Positions 53,165 to 63,376 of a DNA stretch of 64,000 bases are shown piece by piece. Position numbers and translations under genes: made by a program. The notes under the pieces are model-generated. The model worked only from the letters and a program-made list of their open reading frames with translations, was not told the origin of the DNA and did not search any database. The DNA is from Xanthomonas vesicatoria ATCC 35937 (GTDB lineage Bacteria; Pseudomonadota; Gammaproteobacteria; Xanthomonadales; Xanthomonadaceae): assembly GCF_001908725.1 (NCBI RefSeq), contig NZ_CP018725.1, positions 2,721,001 through 2,785,000 of the forward strand, given 5' to 3'. Each line of letters opens with the position of its first letter. Position 1 is the first letter of the stretch.

Positions 53165-53722
53165 TTAGCCCGGAGACAGGCCGGCCCCTGCCCGGCGATC
53201 CATGCCGCGCAGGTCGATCGTGTAGTACAGCACCGGGGCATCGCCGGGACTCAGCACCCGTTCCCCTTGCAGGTGCAGCCCGAGTGTTTCCAATGCGCGG
53301 ATGGAATCGGGATTGTCCGGCGAGACGATCGCGCACACCTGCGACAGCCCTAGCGCATCGCGCGCGTAGTCCAGCACCGCACGCCCGGCCTCGGTCACAT
53401 AGCCCTTGCCGCGATACGCCGGCAACAGGGCGAAACCGATATGCGGCATCGGCAAGGTCTCGCGGCACAACAAGCCCAAGGTGCCGGCAAACGCCCCCTG
53501 CTCGCGTGTCTCCACCGCCCAGTGCGCAAAGCCGTATTTTTCCTGGTGCGCCTGCGCCCAATCGCGCAGATGATCGCGCGCCTGCTCGCGCGTGCGGATG
53601 CCGCGGTCGTTGATGCCGGCAATAAACCCTGGGTCGTTGACCAAGACCAGCACCGCATCGGCATCGCGCTCGGGATCGAGCGTGCGCAAGCGCAAGCGTG
53701 GGGTTTCGATCACGACAGTCAC
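53165..53722 (-). CDS. GNAT-family N-acetyltransferase (RimJ/RimL type)
   Basis: The protein is 185 aa from a GTG start at 53722 with GGAG upstream. The RimJ/RimL pattern is clear: ETPRLRLRTLDPERDADAVL, then GTLGLLCRETLPMPHIGFAL, the acetyl-CoA loop LPAYRGKGYVTEAGRAVLDYA and VCAIVSPDNPDSIRALETLGL. It acetylates an amino group, perhaps a protein N-terminus, but the substrate cannot be inferred. It lies 148 bp upstream of the DUF4272 gene on the same strand and could share its transcript. Confidence 0.88.
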   Translation of the reverse strand: MTVVIETPRLRLRTLDPERDADAVLVLVNDPGFIAGINDRGIRTREQARDHLRDWAQAHQEKYGFAHWAVETREQGAFAGTLGLLCRETLPMPHIGFALLPAYRGKGYVTEAGRAVLDYARDALGLSQVCAIVSPDNPDSIRALETLGLHLQGERVLSPGDAPVLYYTIDLRGMDRRAGAGLSPG

Positions 53723-54130
53723 GGCGCACTCCTGCAGCAGGGAAAACCAGACTGCCGTGCAGGCGTGTGACTGGCAAGTCTCGGCACGCGTTACAGCTGA
53801 CAGGAACTGGCACTACTCCAGTAGAGGATTAGCGCCGTACATGCACGTATCGCCACCTTGACCGTCGACGTCGACGGTCAAGGCCGCAGAGCATGCCGCA
53901 TGCAGCCACGCCTAGGTCTTTCGACAACTGCCCTCTGACGCGCCGCCAGTGCAATGCTGCATGCTGCTCACGCGCAGCAGCTACTGGCCTGAGTGTTGAA
54001 CCTGACACGCCTGCAACGATCGACACATCGCCGCTACTACTTGGACGCGTGCAGACCGTGGTGCCAAACGCTCACCACGCACCGAGCGCCGGCCGCGCTC
54101 ACCGACGACAAGCACTCTGATCAGTCGCTG
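53723..54130. other. Intergenic region between GNAT gene and rep, containing a 28-bp perfect palindrome
   Basis: This 408-bp stretch has no gene. The palindrome at 53856-53883 is its most distinctive feature (listed separately). The rest shows nothing recognisable. Confidence 0.5.
53856..53883. repeat. Perfect 28-bp palindrome
   Basis: Two 14-base arms, CCTTGACCGTCGAC and GTCGACGGTCAAGG, meet with no spacer at 53869/53870. No T tract follows on either strand. It may be a protein-binding site, a cruciform or a transcript-end hairpin. Confidence 0.85.
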
Positions 54131-56107
54131 CTAGTCGAACAACGCCTGGATCGCCGCAAGCCCGGCACTGGCGCGCTCTTTCTTGCGCTCGGCATCGGCC
54201 ACCGGGTCGGCGCCATCGCGCTGCAGTTCTTCGGCCGGAATCTCATCGAAGAACCGGCTCGGCTTGAGCCGCACATGCTCGCCGAACTTGCGCGTCAGCT
54301 TGCTGTGACTCATCCACAGTTGCTCCTTGGCGCGGGTGATGCCCACGTACAGCAGACGGCGTTCTTCCTGCAGATTGCCTTCTTCCAGGCTCACTTCGTG
54401 CGGCAGCACGCCGTCTTCGCAGCCGACGATGAACACATAGCGGAATTCCAGGCCCTTGGACGCATGCATGGTCATCATGCGCACCTGGTTGCCGCCGTCG
54501 TCCTTGTCGTTGCGCGACAGCAACGCCAGCTGCGCGGCCAGATCGCTGGCGCTCGCGCCACGCGGGCCGCCTTCGAACCACTCGGCCAACTCGTCCAGAT
54601 TGCGCTTGCGGCGTTGAAAGCCGGTTTCGTCCTTGGATTGATTGCGCAGGTCGTTGAGCAGGCCCGACTTGTCGGCCAACATGCGCACCAGCTCGCCAGC
54701 CGGCATGCTCGCCGAGTGCTCGCGCATGTCACGCAGGATATCGGTGAAGGCGCTCAAGCCATTGGCCGCGCGCGGCGGCAGATGCTGCAATGCGCCCATC
54801 GATTCGGCTGCGCGCGACATCGGTACCGACTTGGCACTGGCCAGCTCGGCCAACCGTGCCAGCGAGGTCGCCCCCACTTCGCGCTTGGGCGATTGCACTG
54901 CGCGCAGGAACGCCGCGTCGTCCTCGGGGTTGACGATCAGCCGCAGCCACGACAGCACATCCTTGACCTCCTGCCGCTCCAAAAACGCGGTGCCGCCAGT
55001 GAGGTGGTACGGCACGCGCAGGAGCTGCATTGCTTTTTCCAGCGGTCGCGACTGGAAATTGCCGCGGAACAGAATGCAGAAATCGCTCCATGGCACCTGC
55101 TTGGCAGTGCCCAGGAACGAAATCTCGGCCGCCACTTTCTCCGCCTCGTGCTCGCTGTCGCGGCACTCCCACACGCGGATGCGTTCGCCGTCGGCCTGGT
55201 CGCTCCACAGCGTCTTCAAGTGCTCGTGCGGGTTGTGTGCGATCAAGGCATTGGCCGCGCGCAGCACACGATTGGAGCAACGGTAGTTCTGTTCCAGCTT
55301 GATGATTTCCAGCGCCGGATAATCGCGCCCCATCTGCTGCAGGTTTTCCGGGTTGGCGCCGCGCCAGGCGTAGATGCTCTGATCGTCGTCGCCCACGCAG
55401 GTGAAGTTGCCGCGCGGGCCGGCCAGCATCTTCAGCAGCCGGTACTGCGCATCGTTGGTGTCCTGGCACTCGTCCACCAGCAGGTAGCCGATGCGTTCGC
55501 GCCAGCCCATCACGATCTCTTCGTTGGCTTCCAGGATCTGCACCGGCAGGCGGATCAGATCGTCGAAGTCCACTGCATTGAAGGTGGTCAGCCGCGCCTG
55601 GTAGCGCTCGTACAGGCTGGCGGCTTCCTTCTCGCGGTTACTGCGTGCTGCGGCCATCGCCTGTTCCGGCGATAAACCGGCATTCTTGGCGCGCGAGATC
55701 AGGTTCTTGGCGTCTTCGATCGCATCGGGCTTGGCGCCATGCATCAGGTCCTTGATCTGCGCGGCGGCATCGTCGGAATCGAAGATCGAGAAACCGCGCT
55801 TCAACCCGGCCGCGGCATGTTCGATCTGCAGGAACTTCAACCCCAGCGCATGGAAGGTGCAGATGGTCAGGCCATCGGCGCCATCGCCACGGATGCGTTT
55901 GGCCACACGCTCGCGCATTTCCTTGGCCGACTTGTTGGTGAAGGTGATCGCGGCGATACGCTTGGCCGGGTAGCGCCCGGTGGCGATCAGGTGCGCGATC
56001 TTTTCCACGATCACGCGCGTCTTGCCGCTGCCGGCACCGGCCAGCACCAACAAGGGACCTTCGCAGTGCAGCACTGCGGCGCTTTGCGGGGGATTGAGAC
56101 CGTGCAT
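54131..56107 (-). CDS. rep: Rep-type ATP-dependent DNA helicase (UvrD/Rep superfamily 1)
   Basis: The protein is 658 aa, close to E. coli Rep. It unwinds DNA 3' to 5' and helps replication forks past bound proteins. SF1A motifs appear in order: Walker A LAGAGSGKTRVI, AAITFTNKSAKEMRERV (Ia), LLVDECQDTNDAQY (II), VGDDDQSIYAWRGA (III), LEQNYRCS (IV), and later TMHASKGLEFRYVFIVG with ERRLLYVGITRAKEQL (V/VI). The start MHGLNPPQSAAVLH is typical of Rep. The short C-terminal tail contrasts with the longer tail of UvrD. Confidence 0.94.
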   Translation of the reverse strand: MHGLNPPQSAAVLHCEGPLLVLAGAGSGKTRVIVEKIAHLIATGRYPAKRIAAITFTNKSAKEMRERVAKRIRGDGADGLTICTFHALGLKFLQIEHAAAGLKRGFSIFDSDDAAAQIKDLMHGAKPDAIEDAKNLISRAKNAGLSPEQAMAAARSNREKEAASLYERYQARLTTFNAVDFDDLIRLPVQILEANEEIVMGWRERIGYLLVDECQDTNDAQYRLLKMLAGPRGNFTCVGDDDQSIYAWRGANPENLQQMGRDYPALEIIKLEQNYRCSNRVLRAANALIAHNPHEHLKTLWSDQADGERIRVWECRDSEHEAEKVAAEISFLGTAKQVPWSDFCILFRGNFQSRPLEKAMQLLRVPYHLTGGTAFLERQEVKDVLSWLRLIVNPEDDAAFLRAVQSPKREVGATSLARLAELASAKSVPMSRAAESMGALQHLPPRAANGLSAFTDILRDMREHSASMPAGELVRMLADKSGLLNDLRNQSKDETGFQRRKRNLDELAEWFEGGPRGASASDLAAQLALLSRNDKDDGGNQVRMMTMHASKGLEFRYVFIVGCEDGVLPHEVSLEEGNLQEERRLLYVGITRAKEQLWMSHSKLTRKFGEHVRLKPSRFFDEIPAEELQRDGADPVADAERKKERASAGLAAIQALFD

Positions 56108-56387
56108 AGAGGCTTCCGACAGAGCGCGCCATTGTACCGGGGCGGCCTGCGGCTGGCCGGCGCGATGGGTTCAGCTGGGCAGGGGGACGGACGCGTTCGT
56201 ACCAAGGGGGTAGGTCACGGCACAGCATCGGCGCCAACCCACTGCGCGCGTTGGCGTTGGCCTTGCCCATCCGACCACGCGCCCGCAGCTGTGGTGCAGC
56301 GTTCCAGCCGCCGCAGCGTGGATGGCCCAGCGTCACCGTTCGACACTGCGCGCTGCAGGCGGCCGCCCGGCCCGGTAAAATCGCCCG

Positions 56388-57023
56388 ATGGCCAAGCTCT
56401 ATTTCTATTATTCGGCGATGAATGCCGGCAAGACCACGACCTTGCTGCAGTCGGCGCACAACTACCGCGAACGCGGCATGCGTACGTTGATCCTGACGCC
56501 CAAGCTCGACCACCGTGCCGGCAGCGGCGTGGTCGCATCGCGGATCGGCCTGCGCGCAGACGGCCGCGCGTTCGATCGCGACACCGAACTGCAACAGCTG
56601 GTCGAACGCGACATCGCCGCCGAAGGAGCGTTGCATTGCGTGCTGGTGGACGAAGCGCAGTTCCTCAGCCGCGCGCAGGTCTGGCAGCTGAGCGAAGTGG
56701 TCGACCGGCTGCGCATCCCGGTGCTGTGCTACGGCCTGCGGACGGATTTTCGCGGCGAGCTGTTCGAGGGCAGCCAGTTCCTGCTGGCCTGGGCCGACGA
56801 ACTGGAAGAGATCAAGACCATCTGCCATAGCGGCAGCAAGGCCACCATGACCGTGCGCGTTGACGCGCAAGGTCATGCGGTACAGGACGGCCCGCAAGTG
56901 GAGATCGGCGGCAACGAGCGTTACGTGTCGGTCAGCCGCCCCGAGTTCAAGAAGATCATGCGTGGCGAAGGGCGCATCGACCCACTGCAGATCGCCTTGC
57001 CGCTGCCGTCTGCCGGGGCCTGA
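56388..57023 (+). CDS. tdk: Thymidine kinase
   Basis: The protein is 211 aa and phosphorylates thymidine to dTMP with ATP. The P-loop [14 protein letters not shown] is at the N-terminus, the Walker B/catalytic segment [14 protein letters not shown] carries the catalytic Glu, and the lasso/substrate part reads [17 protein letters not shown] zinc-type Cys appears only in [11 protein letters not shown]; the usual second Cys pair seems replaced, as in many gamma-proteobacterial enzymes. The ATG at 56388 is the only sensible start. It is divergent from rep with 280 bp between. Confidence 0.94.
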   Translation: MAKLYFYYSAMNAGKTTTLLQSAHNYRERGMRTLILTPKLDHRAGSGVVASRIGLRADGRAFDRDTELQQLVERDIAAEGALHCVLVDEAQFLSRAQVWQLSEVVDRLRIPVLCYGLRTDFRGELFEGSQFLLAWADELEEIKTICHSGSKATMTVRVDAQGHAVQDGPQVEIGGNERYVSVSRPEFKKIMRGEGRIDPLQIALPLPSAGA

Positions 57024-57473
57024 TTTAGCGGCATCCTGCGGGCGCTGGCGACGCAGCAGCATCGCTCGGCCTGGCCTGGCCGACGACCGGCAGCGTTAGC
57101 CGACGCCGCCAACCGCGGCATGATGCCGCCATCCCAGGTGGATCGCGGTGTGGCACAAATGCACGAATCATCCGTCGCCTTGATCAGCCCGGCGGAAGCA
57201 CAGCACCGTGGACAGCTGCGCTCACCACGACGCCATTGGCTGCATCCCCTGAACGGCAGCGCGAATTTCGCACGTAGCTCTATGCTTCGAATGCATCGCT
57301 AAGCCGTTGCAGGCATAGATTGGCAGCGGCCTCGCCGTCACAGGCCGACAAGACGTATTGTGGACGGCGCCCGGAATCGGGTTGGATGGCATCGATTGCA
57401 GCGGGCTTGGCGTGCAACCAGGCCCAACCGCGGTCCTGTAAACTTGCGTTTATCCACTTGTCGGGAGGCACCC
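57024..57473. other. Intergenic region between tdk and the histidine kinase
   Basis: This 450-bp stretch has no supportable gene, RNA or clear terminator. The kinase frame stays open upstream, but no ribosome site precedes the earlier codons. Confidence 0.4.
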
Positions 57474-58718
57474 ATGAATCCGCTTCCTCCCGAGTTGCGC
57501 GCCGATATCGCGCGTGTTGGCCGGCTATCGTCGGTTCCCGATGTGTTGAACATTCTGACCCGCCTCACCGGCATGGGCTTTGCCGCCATCGCGCGGGTCA
57601 CCGAAGCGCGCTGGATCACCTGCCAGGTACGCGACGAACTGTCCTTTGGCTTGGGGCCCGGCGATGAGCTGCCCTTGGCCACTACCTTTTGCGACAGCGT
57701 ACGAGTGAAGGGCAACGCGGTGTGGTTTGGCCATGCCTCCGACGACCCGGCTTACCGCGACCACCCTTCGCCGCGACTGTATGGCTTCGAAAGCTACGTC
57801 TCGGTGCCGATCCGTTTCGACGATGGCAGCGTGTTCGGCACCTTATGCGCGCTGGATCCGCTACCGCGGGTCATGGACCAGCAACTGGTGGAAAAGGTCG
57901 AGCTGCTTGCGCAGTTGCTGGCCGCGCAGATCCAGGCCGAACAGCGCGCCGAAGAGAGCGCGCAGGAGTCGCGGCGCGCGCGCAGCGAACTGGGCCGCGC
58001 TGGCGCCTCGGCACGGTTGCGCGAAGAGTTCATCGGCATCCTCGGCCACGATCTGCGCAACCCGCTGCAATCCATGCATGCGGTGGTCGACGTGCTCGCC
58101 ATCGACCCGCTCAACCAGCGCCAGGGCGGCGCCATCCGCAGCCTGCAACGCAGCCTGCAGCGCATGGAAGAACTGATCGATTTCGCCTGCGATTTTGCGC
58201 GTGGTATCGAGCGCGACTGGCTGCAACTGGATTACGGCAACGGCAGCGACCTGCTCGATGCGCTGTCGCAAGTGGTCGACGAAACCCGCGCCGCCTACCC
58301 CAACCAGGTGCTGTCCACGCACGTGGCCATCGACGAGCCGGTGCATGGCGATGCGGTGCGTCTGGCGCAGATGTTCGGCAGCATGATGATCAACGCAGTG
58401 GTGCAGGGGCAGCAGAGTTCGTTGATCAAGGCGGTCGCGGTCACCGAACGGGGGCGCCTGCGCATCGAGGTCTGCAACCTGGACGGCATCGATCCGCGCC
58501 GGCTGGATGTGCTGCATGCCTCCACGCATGTGCATACCGCCGGCCGGCCCCTGCCGGAAGTGGATCTGGGCCTGCACATGGCCGCGCAGATCGCGCAGGC
58601 GCATCAGGGCGAGCTGCACATCACCAGCGGCAAGAACGGCACCTGCTTCCGCGTGGAACTGGCCTGCGCACGACCGCGTGCGCGCATGCACCTGGTCAAC
58701 AACGCCTCTTCGGCCTGA
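57474..58718 (+). CDS. GAF-domain sensor histidine kinase, soluble
   Basis: The protein is 414 aa from the ATG at 57474 with CGGGAGGC upstream. There is no membrane span. A GAF domain covers about residues 20-155 (ITCQVRDELSFGLGPGDELP, FESYVSVPIRFDDGSVFGTLC), then a short coiled coil, a HisKA helix with the phospho-acceptor His192 in FIGILGHDLRNPLQ, and an ATPase domain (GDAVRLAQMFGSMMINAV; VDLGLHMAAQIAQAHQGEL). The N-box (MMINAVVQG) and G-box are degenerate compared with the standard, so kinase activity may be weak. No response regulator is adjacent. The signal is unknown. Confidence 0.88.
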   Translation: MNPLPPELRADIARVGRLSSVPDVLNILTRLTGMGFAAIARVTEARWITCQVRDELSFGLGPGDELPLATTFCDSVRVKGNAVWFGHASDDPAYRDHPSPRLYGFESYVSVPIRFDDGSVFGTLCALDPLPRVMDQQLVEKVELLAQLLAAQIQAEQRAEESAQESRRARSELGRAGASARLREEFIGILGHDLRNPLQSMHAVVDVLAIDPLNQRQGGAIRSLQRSLQRMEELIDFACDFARGIERDWLQLDYGNGSDLLDALSQVVDETRAAYPNQVLSTHVAIDEPVHGDAVRLAQMFGSMMINAVVQGQQSSLIKAVAVTERGRLRIEVCNLDGIDPRRLDVLHASTHVHTAGRPLPEVDLGLHMAAQIAQAHQGELHITSGKNGTCFRVELACARPRARMHLVNNASSA

Positions 58719-59142
58719 GCTTAGTAAACTCCGGCGATACGTCACTCACTACGGTGAGTGCGTCCTGCAGCATACGCAACGCGTCGACAGACAAACGCTC
58801 TCGCAGACACACACCGTCTTGTACGGCAATCACCCCACGACGCGACGTGCGTGAGGGCATTGGCAGACGCGGCATGCCCGAGGTCGCACGCCGATCCCCG
58901 GCGTCATCCACACCTGATCGACTCGCTGTGCAACACCGTGCTCGCATTTGCCACGCAACAAGTACGCAGGGCTGGGACAACGGCAGTCTGTCGCAGTTGC
59001 GATCAGTGCATGCATGTCGGCATCTACCCACAGCGCCGAGATCACTGCAACGTCTTTGCTTCTAGCTCCGATCGCCCGAGATCGCAACGACGTCACGTGC
59101 CTGCGACACCGCGCGATGCGTGGCGCGCGTACCGCCACCCAC
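58719..59142. other. Intergenic region between convergent kinase and opgD genes
   Basis: This 424-bp region has no gene. A hairpin CACTCAC-TACG-GTGAGTG lies at 58743-58760, 24 bases after the kinase stop, without a T tract; it may be a weak terminator. Nothing else is recognised. Confidence 0.45.
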
Positions 59143-60750
59143 TCAATAGATCTTGCGCTCGCTCGCCGGCGGCGGCGTCCATTGGTAGAGCCAGGTTTCG
59201 GTCAGCGGCTTGCCGTTGGCGCGCAGATACAGGCGGATGTCGATCTGCTGCGTGCTGTCATCCGGCGGCACCAGGTCGAACATGGCGCGATAGCCCTTGA
59301 GCTCATGCAACGGCCGCGCCGACACGATCTCGGTACTGCCGCGCGACACCTGAATCACTGCCTCGACCTTGGTCTTGGCATCCTTCACCAGCGCCGGCAA
59401 GTCGCCACCGGCAAAGTCCACTGCAAAGCGCCAGGAAAAATGGCTGCGCTTCTGCCCGACGATGCCGCCCAGGCCGGTGCGGGTGGCCACGCAATGCGCC
59501 AACGACGAGCTGGCCGGCGGCTGCGCGCCCCAGTACAACCGATACCCCATCAGCAGCTCTTGCCCCGGCTGCGGCTTGGCCTGCGGATTCCAGAACGCCA
59601 CGATGTTGTCGAACGTCTCGTCCACGGTCGGGATCTCGACCAACTGCACCGACCCCTTGCCCCAACCGCTCTTGGGTTCCACCCACAGGCACGGGCGCTT
59701 CTCGTAGAACACGCCGTCGTCCTGGTAATGGTCGAAGTTGCGGTCGCGCTGCAGCAGCCCGAACCCGCGCGGGTTCTCATCGACAAACATGTTGAAGCGC
59801 AGGTGCGGCGGGTTGCACAGCGGGCGCCAGATCCATTCGCCGCCGCCGGTCCACATCGCCAGGCCATCGGTGTCGTGGATCTCCGGGCGCCAGTCCCAAT
59901 CCATGCGGCTGTCGTTTTCGCCGACCTGGTACATGCTGGTGCACGGGCCGATGCCGAGCCGTTCGATGGCTTTACGCGGGTAGAGCGCGCTGTCGATATC
60001 CATCACCAGCACGTCGCCATTGGTGATGGCAAAGCGGTAGGCACCGGCGACGCTGGGCGAATCCAGCAGGCCGTAGACCACCACGGTGTCGGAGTCGTCG
60101 GCCGGCTGCTCCAGGTAGTACGCAATAAAGTCCGGAAATTCTTCCGGTCCACCGGTGCCGGTATCGATCGCCAGCCCGCGCGCCGATTGCCCGTACTGGC
60201 CTTCCTTGCCTACCGCGCGAAAATAGCTGGCGCCCAGAAACGCTGAAAAGTCGCGGTCGGTGTCCTTGCGTGTATTGAGGCGGAAACCGGCAAAACCCAG
60301 ATCCTTGGGCAACTGCTTACCGCCCAGCCCGCTGCTGCCGTAATCAAATGCAGCCGGGTCATAGGCCAGCTGCTGCGCCTTGCCATCAACGATGTCGTAG
60401 ATGTGCACCGGGGTATGGAAGTACAGCCCCAGGTGGAAGAACTTCGCCTGAAACTTGCCGTTGCCGTCGGCCCACAACGCGTGGTCCTGTCGATAGCGGA
60501 TCGACTGATATTGATCCCAGTTCAGCGCTTCCAGCGGGCCTGGCAACACCTGCTTGTGGCTTTTGTACGGCGCTTTCGCCAGCGCACGCGCCTGTCCCTT
60601 GAGCCATGCATAGTCGAACGGTTGCGGCTGCCCGAGCCGACGCAGCCCCACGGCCTTGGCAGCCAACGCCCACTGCGGCAATGCCGGCAAACCGAGCGCG
60701 GCCAAGGCGGCAGCAGCATTCTTCAGGAAGTGGCGTCGTTGCATGCGCAT
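59143..60750 (-). CDS. opgD: Periplasmic glucan biosynthesis protein OpgD/MdoD
   Basis: The protein is 535 aa. The N-terminus MRMQRRHFLKNAAAALAALG carries a twin-arginine export signal (QRRHFLKN), as known for OpgD; the ATG at 60744 is an alternative two codons on. The MdoG/D family domain follows: FDYAWLKGQARALA, PYKSHKQVLPGPLEALNWDQY, FHLGLYFHTPVHIYDI, GFAGFRLN, WIWRPLCNPPHLRFNMFVDENPRGFGLLQRDR, YEKRPCLWVEPK, and a C-terminal immunoglobulin-like part. The protein shapes osmoregulated periplasmic glucans in the periplasm. No opgGH is adjacent, so it acts from a separate locus. Confidence 0.94.
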   Translation of the reverse strand: MRMQRRHFLKNAAAALAALGLPALPQWALAAKAVGLRRLGQPQPFDYAWLKGQARALAKAPYKSHKQVLPGPLEALNWDQYQSIRYRQDHALWADGNGKFQAKFFHLGLYFHTPVHIYDIVDGKAQQLAYDPAAFDYGSSGLGGKQLPKDLGFAGFRLNTRKDTDRDFSAFLGASYFRAVGKEGQYGQSARGLAIDTGTGGPEEFPDFIAYYLEQPADDSDTVVVYGLLDSPSVAGAYRFAITNGDVLVMDIDSALYPRKAIERLGIGPCTSMYQVGENDSRMDWDWRPEIHDTDGLAMWTGGGEWIWRPLCNPPHLRFNMFVDENPRGFGLLQRDRNFDHYQDDGVFYEKRPCLWVEPKSGWGKGSVQLVEIPTVDETFDNIVAFWNPQAKPQPGQELLMGYRLYWGAQPPASSSLAHCVATRTGLGGIVGQKRSHFSWRFAVDFAGGDLPALVKDAKTKVEAVIQVSRGSTEIVSARPLHELKGYRAMFDLVPPDDSTQQIDIRLYLRANGKPLTETWLYQWTPPPASERKIY

Positions 60751-60811
60751 CGGTCTGATCGGGGAATGGCGCCATCATAGCCACAGCCCGGCGCGGACGC
60801 GCGCGCGCCAG

Positions 60812-61915
60812 TCAAGGTCTCGCAATGGTCGCGTCGCAGGCATTGTCCAATGCCAGCTCTTTCGCCTTGTTGCACAGGAATCTTCGCTGCGCCTGCGCAT
60901 CGTCCGGCCCGCTGTACGGCAGCAGCGTCCACTGCTCCTGCGCCTGCATCTGTGCGCCCGGCGCGAGCTGGCGATACGGCGCATGTACTTCCATTTCCAG
61001 CAACCCTTGTTCGGGGTGCAGGGGTGGGGCATCCAGATACAGTTCCACCTGTCCTTGTTCCGGATGGATCGCAGCCAATGGCTGGTGTACAAAGCGGATC
61101 ACCAGCATTTGCTCGCCGGCGAAACCAGCCATCCAGCCCGCCGATGGCTGCAACAACACCTTGCCGCGCTGGACCATGCCGTCATCACGTACGTCGGCAC
61201 GCAACGCCACGATGCCTGCATGGTGGTCGAACGCTGGCGGCACCGTGCCTGGCTCGCTCGGTGGTTGCACCCGAAGATCGCCGGCATTGGCGACCGGCAC
61301 AAAGACCCGCGTACTCGCCGCAACCCGTGTGTTGAACCACAGATCCCAGGCAATCGCCTCGCTGCGGATATTACGCGCTGTGGCCTGCACCTCCACCGTG
61401 TCGGCACGTGCAGGAGACAGCGCGATGCGCTTGCTCAGCTGCACGCCGGTCACAGGGCTGGGCTCGCCCTGCAGACGCACCTCGGTCGGTGCACGCATCA
61501 CGGCACGCGTGGTGGCCAGCGACAGATACGGATCTGGCGGCCACACCGCAGCGGAGGCCTTGCGCTCTCGATTGACCTGCTGATGTAGCCACCACTGACT
61601 CTGCGGCCCTACCCACACATCGTGACCGAGATACGGGATATCGCCCGCACTGGCAGATACCATAGGCGAGGGCTGCCGATCCACTGCCGCTCCGATCTTC
61701 AACACGCTGGGCTGCCCGCGCAGGTTGAAGGACAGAACGCGGCCACCAAATGCGGGTGTAGTGGTCAGCTCCACTACATCGTTACGCAACTGGATGCGCT
61801 CGACTGCTGCGAGGCTGGTTGTCGCGGACTCATCTGCACGCGTCTTGCCAAGAAGCAGTAACGCAAATAGCCCGCTAGCCGCCAGGCAAATGAAACGAGG
61901 CCGTGACATGAGCAT
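60812..61915 (-). CDS. DUF4380-domain exported protein
   Basis: The protein is 367 aa from the ATG at 61915 (MLMSRPRFICLAASGLFALLLLG); an ATG at 61909 is equally possible. The signal peptide ends around KTRADE. The body is a galactose-mutarotase-like beta sandwich of the DUF4380 type: VELTTTPAFGGRVLSFNLRG, GHDVWVGPQSQWW, ITGVQLSKRIAL-like VTGVQLSKRIALSP and WDLWFNTRVAASTRVFVPV. It probably sits in the periplasm and may bind a sugar. It is upstream of opgD on the same strand with 61 bp between, so shared expression with opgD is possible. Confidence 0.78.
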   Translation of the reverse strand: MLMSRPRFICLAASGLFALLLLGKTRADESATTSLAAVERIQLRNDVVELTTTPAFGGRVLSFNLRGQPSVLKIGAAVDRQPSPMVSASAGDIPYLGHDVWVGPQSQWWLHQQVNRERKASAAVWPPDPYLSLATTRAVMRAPTEVRLQGEPSPVTGVQLSKRIALSPARADTVEVQATARNIRSEAIAWDLWFNTRVAASTRVFVPVANAGDLRVQPPSEPGTVPPAFDHHAGIVALRADVRDDGMVQRGKVLLQPSAGWMAGFAGEQMLVIRFVHQPLAAIHPEQGQVELYLDAPPLHPEQGLLEMEVHAPYRQLAPGAQMQAQEQWTLLPYSGPDDAQAQRRFLCNKAKELALDNACDATIARP

Positions 61916-62108
61916 AACGCTGTTCCAAACGCAGGACGTATTGATTGTGGCGTGGTGCAGGCGCGGCGACTAGTCGTTTGCATCTTCACTGCGAACGTAG
62001 CGCCAATCATCGCCTGGCCGGCCGTTCATCCGTTGAAGCGGCACGCCGATCGAGAAGATCTACCTGGCCTGGAGGCAGCCTCGAACTGCTCAAGAGTGCT
62101 GCTAGACC

Positions 62109-62924
62109 TCAACGCTGGCAATGACCGCACCACACCGTCGCGCGCTGCCCAATCGTTGCGTGTTTCAAGGCACGCCCGCACTGTTTGCAAGGCTCGCCCT
62201 CGCGACCGTAGACCGTCAATTCCTGCTCGAAATACCCGGGTGCACCGTCCGGACTAATGAAGTCGCGCAACGTCGTGCCACCACGCTGGATTGCATAACC
62301 CAGGATGTCTTTTACAGCAGTCGCCAGGCTCCGGTACCGCTCGAGCGACACCTTTCCAGCCTCGCGCAGCGGACTGATTCCCGCCCGATGCAGGCTTTCA
62401 GCCGCATAGATATTGCCGACCCCAACAACCACGGCCTGATCCATTAGAAAGGTCTTGACCGCAGCACGACGGCCGCGCGACAGCGCATAAAGATAATCGC
62501 CAGTAAATGCTTGTGATAATGGCTCCGGACCTAACGCAGCGAGCAACTCATGCTGCTGCGTATCGGATTGCCACAATAGACAACCGAACCGACGCGGGTC
62601 GTTGAAGCGCAGTACGCGGCCGTTTTCAAGGCTGATATCCACATGATCATGTGCACGCGGCAAGGTATCGCCGGGCAGTACACGCAGGCTGCCGGACATC
62701 CCCAGATGCAGCAACGCACTACCTCCGGCATCAGTATCCATCAGCAGATACTTGGCACGTCGACGGACCTGCGTAATGGTGGCTCCGGGAAGCAAGCGTT
62801 CGATCTGCTCGGCGATGGGCCAACGCAAGTCAGGCCGGCGCAGAATCACCCCGTGGATACGTTGCCCGACCAGATGCGGCGCAAGTCCGCGCACGGTAGT
62901 TTCGACTTCGGGCAACTCCGGCAT
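62109..62924 (-). CDS. mutM: Formamidopyrimidine-DNA glycosylase
   Basis: The protein is 271 aa. It must begin at the ATG at 62924 because mature Fpg needs MPELPEVET with catalytic Pro2 and Glu3; a 12-residue extension upstream to 62960 would destroy that. Other marks are [10 protein letters not shown] (Lys of the active site), [35 protein letters not shown] (helix-two-turn-helix) and the zinc finger [21 protein letters not shown] with final CGHC. It removes 8-oxoguanine and opened purines from DNA. It lies near the end of the rRNA operon on the same strand but is transcribed independently. Confidence 0.96.
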   Translation of the reverse strand: MPELPEVETTVRGLAPHLVGQRIHGVILRRPDLRWPIAEQIERLLPGATITQVRRRAKYLLMDTDAGGSALLHLGMSGSLRVLPGDTLPRAHDHVDISLENGRVLRFNDPRRFGCLLWQSDTQQHELLAALGPEPLSQAFTGDYLYALSRGRRAAVKTFLMDQAVVVGVGNIYAAESLHRAGISPLREAGKVSLERYRSLATAVKDILGYAIQRGGTTLRDFISPDGAPGYFEQELTVYGREGEPCKQCGRALKHATIGQRATVWCGHCQR

Positions 62925-63260
62925 CAGGGCATCCAGAAATAGCCGGTCACGCACCGGCACAGCACCATATGGAGGCCTGTACGTTGAAAAGCAATCAAGT
63001 CACTTTGGATTGCCCATCCTATGGTCCGCTCTGTATGCATAAAGCGAGCAACGCAATTGGCCGTAGGCGACATGCGATGGCTCAACCGGCCAGTAGCCGC
63101 AAGTTCCTGCCTGGCAGGAAGTGGCCTTGCTGCTTGGGTATCGGAACACCTGCAGCCAAGCGAGGCAGCGGCTGGCTGCGACGGTGTTGGGATTGGTGTT
63201 GCCGCATGTCAGGCAAAAAGAAACCCTCCATCCTTTCGGATAGAGGGTTTCGGGTAAAGC
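62925..63260. other. Region between mutM and the rRNA operon
   Basis: About 336 bp with no supported protein gene. It contains the rRNA terminator (63212-63250) and presumably the mutM promoter. Confidence 0.5.
63212..63250 (-). terminator. rRNA operon terminator
   Basis: On the minus strand AAACCCTCTATCC and GGATGGAGGGTTT form a strong stem around a GAAA tetraloop, followed by CTTTTTGCC. It begins about 10 bases beyond the 5S 3' end. Confidence 0.85.
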
Positions 63261-63376
63261 CCCTGGCGATGACCTACTCTCGCATGGCTTGAGCCACACT
63301 ACCATCGGCGCAGCTGCGTTTCACTTCCGAGTTCGGGATGGGATCGGGTGGTTCCACAGCGCTAATTTTACCAGGG
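63261..63376 (-). rRNA. rrf: 5S ribosomal RNA
   Basis: About 116 nt on the minus strand. The conserved core GGAACCACCCGATCC and CATCCCGAACTCGGAAGTG is present, followed by GCGCCGATGGTAGTG and the tail GAGAGTAGGTCATCGCCAGG. The ends pair (CCCTGG with CCAGGG), which fixes the limits within a few bases. It is the last gene of the operon. Confidence 0.92.
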
